Source: Rosellinia necatrix (Eukaryota; Ascomycota; Sordariomycetes; Xylariales; Xylariaceae). Taken from it: a stretch of DNA of 64,000 nucleotides. Position 1 is the first letter of the stretch. Each line of letters starts with the position of its first letter. Under the pieces are notes generated by a model. The model did no database searches. It was not told the origin of the DNA and saw only the letters and a program-made list of their open reading frames with translations. The stretch spans positions 310,001-374,000 of the forward strand of contig JAGYVD010000011.1 in NCBI GenBank assembly GCA_021209875.1, written 5' to 3'. The position numbers and the translations under genes are program-made. Shown here piece by piece: positions 23,761 to 35,907 of the stretch.

Positions 23761-26700
23761 TAAACTAATAAGCTTTATATTGCGTTTAAAAAACAATTAA
23801 TTTTTTATTTTTTTTTACAATATAAATATAATAAAATATTTATTTAATCTTAATTTTAAAAAATATTTTAACTTATATTATATAAGCTAGCATTTTTTAA
23901 TTAATAGTAATAAATATCGATTTTTTTAAATTAAAACGTTTAATTTTTTATAATTAATATATAAATTTAATAATTTTTTTTTTATATATATAATCTAAAA
24001 ACAGCTTTTAAAACTAGCGTAAATTTTATAAATCTTTTTATTAAATTATTATAAATATATTATTTGCAGGTTTTAATTTTTTTAAATAATATTTTATAAA
24101 AAAAACTATATTTTAATGTTTTTAAATTTTAATTTAAAATTAAGCAGTAGTTTATGTCTAGCTTATATAAAAACAGGTCGTTTAAAACAGCTTTTAAAAA
24201 AATATTTAAATATTTATATTAAACTTCTAAGATAATTTGTGGCAATTTCTTTTTTAATTTTTTTTTATTTTTAAATAACAGCTTATTTTTAATTTTTTAT
24301 TATTTATTATTTACTATTTTATTAATTTTATATAATATAATTATATTATAATATATTATATTATTTTATTATATCGTTATATTAAAAGCTATAGCTTTAA
24401 TAGTCGTAATTTTTATTAATTAATATTTATATTATTTAATAGCGTTTTATTAAAATTAATAAAAACTTTAGGCGTTTTTTTCTAGGAGAGTTTTTGTTTT
24501 AAGCTTAATTTTTATTTCTTTAAAAGCTCGTTCAGCTTTTTAGCTTAATATTCTTTTTATTTTATATATTTTTTATATAGTTTTATTTTTTGTTTAAAAC
24601 ATTTGTTAGTTCTAAAGTTTTAAAACTTATATTAAAATAATTTTAAAAAAATAAAAGCTTTTTAAGCTTGCGTTTTTAATAATCGGTATTACGTTTAATT
24701 AAATAATTTTATTATATTTAATTTAAAATATTTTAAGCTTATAATTTTTTTTTTACTATATTTAATTAAATTAACTATTTTTACGTTTTTTATTTTTTAG
24801 TTTATCTGCTTTTTTTTTTAAGCCATATTTTTTTAATATTTAAAATATTTTAATAAATCTTCCGCTTTATTTATTAAAATGTTTAAAATTTAATATTTAA
24901 GTTTTTAATTATTTAAAAACAAAAAGCGTTTATATTAAAAATTTACTAGCATATTATAATAATTATAATATTTTTTTTATAATTACAACATATTTTATAT
25001 TAATAATTATTAAAAAAACCTTATATATGGGTTTTTTTTATATTTTAATATATAATTTTAAAGCTAAGTCTACTTATTAAATTAAATTACTGTTATATTT
25101 AGCAATAATAGCTATTTTAAAACTTATTATAGTTTTAAGTTTTAAATATTTTATTATTTATGCAGCAAAAGTTATATTAATTAAAATATATATATTTGCT
25201 TCTATATTAATTAAAGCTTTAATAAATAATATAAATTTATTAATTATTATAATATAATTTATAAAAAGAGGTTTTTTTAATATGCTTTTAAAAATTTAAC
25301 AAAATCTTTTATATTATATTATATTAAATATTAATATTTTTGCTTAGAAAAAAATCTAGTTGTTTTAAGCTATTTTTTTTTTTTTATTTACATTTATTTT
25401 TTTTATATAGTCTGTTTTTATAGTTTTAATAAAAATAATATTAACATATATATATTTTAATTAATTAAAATTGCTTTTATAAAAACAATTATTATTATAA
25501 TATTTTTATTTATAGCAAATAAAATATTTACTTTTTAAAATAAAAACTTTAAATTAGTCTAGTTTTAATTTAATATAAATTTTTATTTTATTTTTGCTGG
25601 TTTAATAATTATTATTTTTTTATTATTGTTCTGCAGTAAATAAATATATTTTAGTTAAAAACTATTATTAGCAGCTATAATTAAAACTTTTTCTAGCTTT
25701 TTATTTTTTTTTATATTTTATTTTTTTTTAAAGCTTTATTTTAAATAAAGTTTTTTTGCTGTTAATAATTATATAATTATATATATTTATAACAAATAAA
25801 AAAATTTATTATATTATTATATAATTTATTTATATAAAGTTTATTTAAACGTTTAAATAATTTATTATATATATTTTATTTAAAAGTTTTTAAGTTAATT
25901 TTGCTATGCTAGCTTAATAAATAAACTTAATATAAAATAAAATAAACTTATAGCTTATTATTATTTTTAAATTTTAATATTTAAGTTTAGTTTTTTATAT
26001 TTATTAAAGTTATTATAAAACAAAAATAAATAATTTAGTATTTTTAATTAATTTTAGTTTTAATTTATTATAGTTATTAATAATAAACAGTATAAAATTT
26101 TTAAAAGCTTTATTTTTATATAATTAATAATATAATCGATTCTTTTTAATTTATATTATAAATAATCACTATTTTTAATAAGTTTGTTTTTAAAAACATA
26201 AACTAATATTTAAACTTTATTTTTAACTTATTTTTATTATTTTTTATTTATAAATATAAAAAGTTCGGCTGCTTTAAAAGTTAATTTTAACTTTCTTTCA
26301 GTATATTATAAATTTAAAGATTTTAAATTAAGTTTTAAAATAATTTTAAACAATTATTAAGTTTATTTAATTAAATAAATATTATAATAATTTAATTTTT
26401 TAAAATTTTGATTTTTTTATTAGCTTTAATTAAAGCTTTGTTTAAATTAGCTATAATTTTTTTGGTTTTTCAGCTAAATTAATTTATTTAACGTATTATG
26501 TATATAAAATTATTATTAATATTATTAATTATATTAATAATATTTTTAAAATATTTTAAGCAGCGCTTATAAATAAAATATAATGTTTAAACTTATAATA
26601 TATATTTTTAAAATAGTTTTAAACTAGTTTTATAAACTATTAAAAGTTTATAAAGCTATTTTATAAAAAAAAACGTCTTTTCTTTTATTTATTTGTTTAT

Positions 26701-27159
26701 TGATAATAAAATAAACAGCGTTAGCTTTTATTTATTTTATAAAGTTTTTATAAAATTTTATAAAAGGTAGCTGTACATATGCTTTAGTTATTACTACTAA
26801 TAATATAATTTTAATATAAAAATATTAATAAGTCCGTTTTTTTGCTTTTTATTTTTATTATAGCTTTTATTTTTTTAGTTAGAACGCCTGGCCGTATTAA
26901 TATTATTAGTCTACGTTAATAATTATATAAACTTTAAAAACTAGCGCTAAAGTTTATAATAATTATATTAAATATTATTATATAAAACTAGTTTATTTAA
27001 GTTGTTTTTTTTAAAACGCATTTATTGTTTAGCTTTTGCTAAAAAAATTAAATTATTTTTTTTGCTATAGCGTTTTAATAAATTAATTAATTAATTAATT
27101 GTTTAATCGGTTAAAAAAATTTAACGTTTTTTTAAACAATAAAAAATAAACTTTCGTTT

Positions 27160-27428
27160 TATGATAGCTGTAATAGCAGCTGTTAAAACAGAGCCCAACT
27201 ATACTTACATATTAAAAAAAAAACTAAAGTTAAAAAAAAAAAAAAATTATATATAAGGCCGACGGCCAGAATTTCTACTTGTATATACTACTAGTTATTT
27301 ACTATATGACTGGCCGACCGCATTTACTACTTTATATTTGTACCTATTTAGCCGGGGAACTAATCAGGGGCCGCCAGGCCACTTATTTGTGCAGCCAATC
27401 AGGGCCATTATGGCTGTGGGTTATGACA
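27160..27428 (-). repeat. Right (5') LTR of gypsy A copy 1
   Basis: 269 bp ending TTATGACA directly before the AATAT duplication. The outer 120 bp (about 27300-27425) are nearly unmutated, with GGGGCCGCCAGGCC preserved. The inner half is mutated. Confidence 0.9.
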
Positions 27429-27433
27429 AATAT

Positions 27434-28659
27434 TATTAAAGTTTTAAATAATTAAAATTTGTTTAATCTTATAACAATTTATTTATTTAATTCAAAAGAA
27501 AACGTGTTATAAAAGAAATAAAACGTATAAAATATTATGTATAGTATTTATAGCTGTAGTAAACTAAAATGAAACAAAAAAAATAAATGCTAGGTTAAAA
27601 AAACGTAGAAATATAAAAAAAGTTTTAAAACTGCAGCTAAAAAGCTAGAAAGATTTTTAAAATTAGTTAATAAGTTAACAGTTTTATATTAATATTTACC
27701 TAGAAATCAAATTATTTAAAAAAAGCATTCAATTAAAATAATAACATTAAATAAAGTCTTAAAATTTTTACTACTGTTTGAATAAATATTTTAATATAAG
27801 TTTAATAAAAAAAAATAGATTAAATAACATAAATTATATATTATAACATAAAATAATCTATATAATTATATTTTTGATAAAAAGTTTTCAGCTTATAATA
27901 GTTTTAATAACATATTTTCTTTATAAATGTTTTAATTTAATATGATTTTTATATTTTTAAACCTTTTATAAATTAAAAAAATATCAATAGCATGCTATGT
28001 TTTTAAAAGCTTTTTATAGTTAAATAAAATAATATTATTAAATAAAACATTACATAGTTTATAAAGTTTCTTGCTTTTTTTAAAATAAATAGTTTTTATT
28101 AATATTTAAAATATTAACAATAATCGTTTTTTTAAAAAAACTTTATTTATTTTATATTAAAAATTAATTCATATTTATAATTTTTTATATAAACACCTCT
28201 TTAATACTATTTATAAAAATTGAATAAAATATTAAAAAAACATATATACTTAAAAAATAAAACAATATTAAATAGTTTTTAAAAATTAAAATAATTTATC
28301 ATTAAAAAGTTTAAACGATTTTTTTATCTTATAATTAACACGTTAAAAAAATCGCTAAATATTATAAACCAAATAATTTAGTTTATATATTAGCTCTTTT
28401 TTCATGATAGGGAAATTTTGTATATAATTTAAATTAAGTTATACAAAAATAAATAAAAGCTTCTTAAAAAAAATTTAAATTAATGCTATATGATGGAATA
28501 ATATTAAAAATAAATATAGCTTTTATAATTCAAATGCTATTATAGTTTTTAATTAATTTAAAAGTTAATTATTACGCTGCAATTAATTAATTAATTAAAT
28601 ATTTATATAAAACTAGATTTTTAAAGGTTAGATTTATCAAAAAACTTTTTAAAAACATA
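27434..28659. other. AT-rich spacer, nothing recognised
   Basis: About 1.2 kb of mutated DNA between gypsy A copy 1 and the family B solo LTR. It is slightly less biased than its surroundings but has no open frame, repeat partner or motif that I could identify. Confidence 0.5.
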
Positions 28660-28664
28660 AGGTT

Positions 28665-28908
28665 TGTTGCACTAGTCACAAATAAGAAGTCAAGGCTTCA
28701 ACAATAAGTGATGTATTGTACGAAAAATCTACAGATGAAAAAGGAAAGAGTAAGTGGGAGGAATTAGCCCACTAGAATTCTGGCTAAGTGCAGGTGTGTG
28801 GGGTGGGTCCCGTCTGTGCGCTACAGCTGGTCTGTGCGCCCCAGTTGGCAACAGGTGTACAGATACTGGTCCGTGCCACATGCATTGGCCAACCAGTTAT
28901 CCGTGACT
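28665..28908 (-). mobile_element. Solo LTR of gypsy family B, not RIP-mutated
   Basis: A 244-bp GC-rich island, TGTTGCACTAGTCAC to CCGTGACT on the plus strand, with the exact TSD AGGTT on both sides (28660-28664 and 28909-28913). In reverse complement it matches the LTRs at 53808-54053 and 60570-60816. The reverse-complement ends are AGTCACGG and GCAACA, so the LTR begins AG rather than the usual TG. CpA, TpG and CpG are all retained. Confidence 0.9.
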
Positions 28909-28913
28909 AGGTT

Positions 28914-31900
28914 TCATAATCGCTAAAAACGTTTTATTTATAAATAATAAAAAAAAGCGCAAATTATAGCATAAATATATTAATATATAAAATATATAAA
29001 CAAACGAAAAATATTAAAAAAAATTTTTAAAATAGAATATTTTTTAACTATTTAAATATTTATAAACAAGCTTATAAAAAATTTATTATATGTTTAATTT
29101 AAATACTTTTATGTTTTGTTTAATTTTTATAATTTTAATTATAAATTTTGAAGAAAATACATTTTATAAACAATACAAAATTAATTAATTATAATTAAAA
29201 AGATTTTTTGAAATTATTTTTCAATATGGTTTTTATAAATAAATTAGCGAAATTATTATTATGAAAATTAATTTTATACGAAAAAAGTATTTTTTTTTTG
29301 TTCATTTTTTTATAAATACCTGGTTTAAAATTTAAATTCTTTTTTAATAATTAAAACTTTTGTAGAATTAGCAAGTGTTATAAAAGCTTAAAAATATATA
29401 TATATATTTTTTTTTAATTTAAAGTTTTATATTAAAACGTTATGAGTATAAATTTAAAAAATAATTATAAATCTTTAACATTTTATAATATTTATTAATA
29501 TTTTTAAGCTTATAAATTATGCAATTTATTTTATATTTAATAGTTTTATATAATATAAATAATAAAAAAAAAATTTGGTGCTACTGTTTTTTTTTTAATA
29601 TTTGTTTTTATTAAAACAAAAGCTTTTTGGGCTGCTAAAGCAGCTGTAACTTTCTTGTCTGTTAAAACAGAAATATTATTATCGCTAGCGTTAACGTTAT
29701 TATTTTTTAAAAAAAAGTAGCCAGACTTAAACCTTTTATGTTTAGTTTTTTTTAAACCTGTTATTTTTAAATATTATAGCTAAGCTTAAGTTCGGGTTAT
29801 TTTATTTTTAATAAAAATATATTGAAATTACAAAGTAGCAGCTTTAGCAGAAGCATAAAAAATTAAAAAATTTTAAAAATTTTATAAGCTATTATATTAA
29901 AAAATTCCACCAAAAAAAAAAAAGCTCACTGAAACGTTTTTTTTAGCTTGTATTATTTTAAAAAAAAACTAGCGGAAAAAGCGGGTCTACTTTTTGTCTA
30001 GATTAAATTTTAACAAAGAAAACGCTTATCAAAAGCAAAACTATTTATGTAAAACTATATTTATGCTTGTTAACATAAAATAATATTATTAATAAAAATA
30101 TTAAGCTTAATCAGGATATTTTTTTAATTTTCTTTATATTATTAAATAAATATAAACGTCGTAAAAACGTTTTTTTCATTTATTTTTTATAAAACGATTT
30201 TTTTTTGCAGGTTTTTTAAAAACAATTTTATTATGACTACCACGTTCATTATTAATATAATATAAGCTTAATCAAAAAACTAAACTAGCCAGCTTTTTAT
30301 TAAAAACGAAAATCTGCGTTATTAATTAATAACAATATCAGCTGTAAAAAAAGTTTTAAAGGTTTTTATTAAAAAAAATAAGTTTCATGCTTCGTAAAAA
30401 ATAAATAAAAAAAAATTAATATATATAATTAAAAAAGAAATTTGAAAAATCAAATAAAACTAGATTACATATAAAATTATTAAAGTTAAAGTTTAATTTT
30501 TCAATATTATAAATATTAACTAGCGCTTTATTAATAGCGCTAGTTATTATTAGTTTAATAGTTTTTTTTAAAATAAAGTTAGCAGTAAAAAAAACAGCGA
30601 CTAAGATTGCTTTTTTAGCAGCAGCAGCAGTTTAAACGGCCGCAGCTATAATAATAGCAAGCATAAAAAATAAAAATAAATAAACAAGCAGCATAAAAAT
30701 AAAATAGCAGCAGTATTAGCCACAGTAATATTAATTCCAGCAGTAATAGCACCAATAAGGTAAAAATATTGTTTTTAAAATAAAGTTAATTTTTTAGTTA
30801 TAATATAAAAAATTAAAACACCTTTTAAAAATTATTTATAAAAAAAAAACAACAGCTTAAAAAATTAAACATAAAAGTTTTTTTAATATTATTTATACTA
30901 ATTAAAAACAATTAATAGCGCGTAAAACTGCCTGCGGCAGCATATATTTAATAAAAAGCTTATTTATAAAAAAAACAATTTTTAAAATTATTTCAAAATT
31001 ATTAAAAAATAACCGTAGTTTTAAAACTAACGCGCGTTAAAATATTAACCATTTAAAAAATTATATATAAATTAATTAATCTATGTAAAAATTAAAAAAA
31101 CAAACCCGAAGCTTTAATTTATTTAAAAAATGTTTATATTACTGTTATAAAATTATTTATTGGTTAATTATTTTAACAACTATGTTTTTTTTCGTTATTA
31201 TTAATTATTTTAAATAATAATTTTTAGTTTACAAAAAAAAGCTTTTTAATTATAAAATAAGTTGAGCTATTAATACTAAAAGCAGTATTTTAAAAGCTAA
31301 TACATAAAAATACGTTAAGTAAAAATAAAAAATTATATATATAATTTAAAGCGGTTATAACGTTATAAAAAGCAGCAAAAACATATATATATAAAATATT
31401 TAATAATAAGTTTATATAATATTATTAATAAAATAATACTTTGTTAACATTTGAACAGCTATAGATTATTGCGTTATATATATTAAACAGGTGATAATTA
31501 TAAAATTTAATATATAGCTATTATAAAATACTAGCAAAAAAATTAAAATAATATTAATATAAATATAAAAACATATGTTATATTTTATATATTTATTAAT
31601 ACTTTTTTTAGTTGTTATTAAAATATGTGCTTTTAATCGTTATAAGCTTTATGTTTCAACACGTATTAAGTGTTATAAACTTGTTATAGTGCTGCTAGTA
31701 GCACTATTGATTAAATTATATATAAGCTATATTTATTAATTTAATAATATAATAATAATAATATTATTATTATCTGTTTTGTAAAAAGATTTATTATTAT
31801 TTTATATATTAGTTTTTATTTTATTATTATTTACTTTAACTTTATTTTAATAGTTTTATTATTAATTCATTTATTATATTATTTTATTTTGTGTGAATTT

Positions 31901-32007
31901 AAATGTTAAATATAAACTTATATTTAAAAATAATATTTAAAATAATAAAAATTAACATAATAATAAATAATATAATAATAAAAATAATGATTAAAATAGT
32001 TATAATT
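28914..32007. other. AT-rich DNA with scattered less mutated words
   Basis: About 3.1 kb without a recognisable element. Parts near 29.6-30.0 kb and 30.6-30.8 kb keep CpA- and TpG-containing words such as GCTGCTAAAGCAGCTGTAAC and a CAG run, so RIP has been weaker there. No continuous frame, splice pattern or paired repeat could be defined. Confidence 0.45.
30617..30762. repeat. CAG-rich low-complexity stretch
   Basis: A (GCA)n run at 30617-30630 and several further AGCAGCA/AGCAGT words to about 30762. CpA is the preferred RIP target, so its survival here is unusual in this window. It may be a later expansion or a remnant of a Gln- or Ala-rich coding repeat. Confidence 0.5.
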
Positions 32008-32012
32008 ATAAT

Positions 32013-32260
32013 TGTCATAGCCCAAGGCCATGATGGCGATCTCTGATTGGCTGGCTGGCCGACTGGCCAGCCGATCCCTAATTAGCTCTCTAGCTAAAAC
32101 AGGTTGAAACGTCGAGCCATAAATATAATAAGCCCGTTATATAATAAATAGCTAGTAGTATATATAAGTAGAAATTCTGGCTGTCGGCCCTTTATATAGT
32201 TTTTTTTTTTAATATAAATATAATTAAATCTTTTTAACGGCTATTATTACAGTTATTATA
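32013..32260 (+). repeat. 5' LTR of gypsy A copy 3
   Basis: 248 bp beginning TGTCATAG with a GC-rich outer part (GGCTGGCTGGCCGACTGGCC) like the solo LTRs at 5010 and 62683, and a mutated inner part. The middle section differs from both other LTR subtypes in the window, suggesting a third subfamily or a recombinant. Confidence 0.85.
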
Positions 32261-35200
32261 AAACTAAAATTTATTTTTTACTGTTTAAAAAAACATGGAA
32301 TTTTTTTTAACTAATTAATACTAATTGAAGAATTAATACGTTGAAACATTGTAGTAAAAAAAAAAACTTAACTTTTTTAGTAAAAGCTAAATAATAAATA
32401 TGTTTTAAAAAAACGATTTAAATAAACTAACGTTTAAAAACATTAATTAATATAATTATTATAAACTTTAAAGCTAGTTTTTGAAATTTATAAAGTTAAT
32501 ATTATAAGCAGATAATATTAATACTATAAAACGTTATAAATATAAAAATAATTATTATAACAAAAATAAAAATTAAAAAAAATAAACTTATTAATATTTT
32601 TATATTAAAATTATATTATTTAAAATAATCACTAAAGCTTATCTATAGCAAGCTTTTATAAAACAAAGAAAAACTAATATACCTTATTTTTTTATTAATA
32701 AATAATTTAAAATAACATTTACAGTAACCACGCTTAAAAAAAAACATGTATTTTTATTATAAAATACTTTTATAAACTTTTAATAGTTTATAGAACTAGT
32801 TTAAAAATATTTTAAAAAAATATATTATAAATTTAAACACTGCTTATTATTTATTAACGCTACTTGAAACATTTTAAAAAACATTATTAATTTAATAAAT
32901 AAAATAAATAATAATTATATATAAATATTATCTTGAATAAACTAGTCTACTTTATAAAGTCAAAAAATTAACGCGAACTTAAATAATATGTTAATTAAAG
33001 CAAACAAAAAAATTAAAATTTTTAAAAGTTTAAAAGTTGTAATATTTTTTTACTTAAATAAAGCATTTAAAACTGGCTAAAAGACTATATTAAAGCGAAA
33101 CTTAGGCCTTTTGAATTCATAATATATTAAAGAAAAAGTAAAATTTATTTTTTAAGCCGTAGAATGATTAGTTTTTATATAAAAAAAACTAATAAACAAA
33201 AAGCTAAAAATAAAATTTAAGCATTAGTGTATATTTTTAAAATATAAACTTATTAAAAACAGGAACTATTTTTAATATAAATTTAAAAGAATTATTTATA
33301 TTGCTAGCTATATAAAACTAAACCTTTAAAAAACTTTATATTATTTATTATTAATAATTATAACAAATTGAAATTAAAAACTAGTTAAAAAGTTCTAAAC
33401 TATTTTTTTTTATTTTAGAACAATTTTAATAAAAATAAAAACGCTAAAATTAAATATTAAAACTTAAAAATAAATATAAACAACAAGTTTATTTTGTTTT
33501 ATATTAAGTTTGCTTAATAACCTTATATAATAGAAGTTAACTTAAAAGTTTTTAAGCAAATTATATATAATAAATTTGAATGTTTATTATAAATATATAT
33601 AGTTATATAAATATTAGCAGCGGAAAAGCTTTATTTAAAACAAAGCTTTATAAAAAAAAATGTAAAAAAAATTAAAAAAATAAAGAAATTTTAAATTCAG
33701 CCGCTTAAAATAGCTTCTAACCTAAAAATATTTATACATTGAAAAATAACAAAAAAAGCGTTATGATTATTAAATAAATAAAAAACAGAACAAAAATCTA
33801 TATTAAGCTTAAATTAAACTAGTTTAACGCTTTTGTTTTAAAAAATAAACATTTTATTTATTATAAATAAAAATATTAGATAAATAATTAATGCTATAAA
33901 AACAATTTTAACCCATTCAAGAATATATATATCAGCGTTATTTTTATAAAAATTATATAAACAAAAAAAAAACAGCTGAAAATAAATAAACTTTTTTTTC
34001 AGCCGAAAATATCAGCATTTAATATAATATAATGTAAAAAGATTTTATTTAACGTTTTAAACAATATTTTAAAGAAAAACCTGTTTTTTATAAATTATAT
34101 TATAATAAATAATAATTTTATATTATTTATTAAAACATTAGCTAATATTAAAAGAAATATATATATTTTAATCAGCATAACTTGTACTGCTTATATAATA
34201 AAAGATTTAAAACTTAAAATTATAACAAGCTTAAAACCTGATATTATTATTAAATATAATAAGAATTTAATTTAAAAAAAAAACGTAGTTTTCAAAGCAT
34301 ATGTTAAAATATAAAAAAAAACAATATAAAAAAGCTTTTTAATTATAGTTAATATAAAATATAATATAATTATTAAAAGAAATACTATAACTATTATAAC
34401 ATATTAATAAAATCTCTATATAAATAACTTTTATTTTTAAATAATTAAAAACTAAAATATTAACTTTTAAAATTGTCATAAATAAAACAATTAACTTACT
34501 AAAATATTTTAAATATTAAAAAAACGTTATATAAAAAGAAAAACTAATAAACCGCAAAAAAAAAAAACATAAAAATAAGCGACGTAATTAAAAGCAGCAA
34601 GAAAAAAAGCTGTGAAAATAAGACATTTTAAACTAAATATAACAAAAGATTATTTATATAAAAATTAAGCCAACTATAAATAATATAAACTTAAAAAGGT
34701 TTAGCGTTCTGAAACTTATTTTAATAATTATTTTAAAGCTTTAAAACTAATAGTTATTTTAAATAAAAAATAAAATTATAAAAGTAATATATAAAATAAA
34801 AAAAATATAAAATAAAATGAAAATATTAATTTAATTTTAAAAGCTGTAAAAATTAAACAAAAAATAAAAACTTTATTAAAAAAAAATGCTTAAAGCTTAT
34901 ATTAACTTTAATAAAACATTAGTAAATAATATAAATGTTAACTTATAAAAATTATAACTATTAAAACTATAGCTTTTAATATAACGTTATAATAAAATAA
35001 TATAAAATGCTGTAATATAATTATATTATATAAAATTAATAAAATAATAAAATATAAATAACAAAAACTTAAAATAAACTATTAAACAGAAATAAAACAA
35101 AACTAAAAAAATATATATTATAAATTGTTTTAAAAGCTTATTATAAATATTTAAATGTTTTTTTAAACGCTGCTTTAACAAACCTGCTTTTATATAAACT

Positions 35201-35597
35201 AAAAATTAATTATTACCCAACACCAAATTAAAACCTTAGATTATTAAAATATAGCTTGTTAGATAAAATATTATTTAAAAAAGCTAAAACATATAAATAA
35301 TATATTTATAACAACTTAAAAAAAAAAATTATAAAATTTATCTTAGGTTTATAAACAGCTTTTATATTTTTTATATAAAAACAACAGGTTTTTATATTTA
35401 TATATTAATTATAAAAAACTAAATATTTAAACTTAAAAAATCTAATATTTATTACTGCTAATTAAAAAAATCTTAGCTTATATAATATAAGCTAAAATAT
35501 TTATTTAAATTAATATTCCGCAGGCATTTTACGGCATTTATATTATACAAAAAAATTAAAAAGTTAACTTTTTTTAAACTTAATATAAAGCTTATTA

Positions 35598-35907
35598 GTT
35601 TATAATGCTATTTTTTAAGTTAATTAATAAGCCGGCTATTTTTTAAAAATATATTAATAACATGCGGTAAAAATATTTAAATATTTTTTATATAAGTTAT
35701 ATTAATAACATTTTAACTTTTTTAAACAATAAACTAAAATATTAATATTATCTTAATAAAATATTATAAAGTTTTCAAAAAATAAAACAATAAGCCGCCT
35801 TAAAAAAATATAAATTTTATATAAACAAGGCCAAGTTTATTAAATTTATTATTAAAACTAAAAAAATTAAAATTGGCTTTAATAAAGTCGGCATTATTTT
35901 AAGTTAG
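35598..35907 (+). pseudogene. pol: Gypsy reverse transcriptase remnant, family A copy 3
   Basis: The frame reads MLFFKLINKPAIF then KYINNM, matching the gypsy VMPFGLTNAPATFQ-R-x-I-N block. It continues to ISYINNILTF at 35692-35721, which is the catalytic Y(I/V/L)DDIL(I/T)(Y/F) box with both Asp changed to Asn. About 45 codons later comes KKYKFYINKAKFIKFII, the equivalent of KCEF...V-x-FLGFIV, followed by FNKVGII (from DPxKVxxI). Only a few TAA stops interrupt it. The order and spacing are those of a Ty3/gypsy reverse transcriptase palm and thumb. The changed aspartates and stops make it non-functional. Confidence 0.87.

Larger units (their letters stand above)
20650..27428 (-). mobile_element. 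Ty3/gypsy family A copy 1, RIP-inactivated
   Basis: A 6,779-bp element with 269-bp direct LTRs and an exact TSD AATAT (20645-20649 and 27429-27433). It aligns throughout to copy 2 (44277-51307) and, in reverse, to copy 3 (32013-38007). Coding is on the minus strand, so the right LTR is 5'. A pyrimidine run just inside the left LTR (TTCTTTTTTTGC at 20920) is the complement of a polypurine tract. A reverse transcriptase core is readable near 23.65 kb. All frames are full of TAA. The left LTR is almost fully mutated, while the outer half of the right LTR stays GC-rich. Confidence 0.93.

Noticed and set aside
24480..24560. Minus-strand KAERAFKEIKIKLKTK, first read as the gypsy RNase H linker
   Set aside because: It lies upstream of the reverse transcriptase in the coding direction, so the order is wrong. 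It may belong to the linker before the reverse transcriptase, but I make no call.
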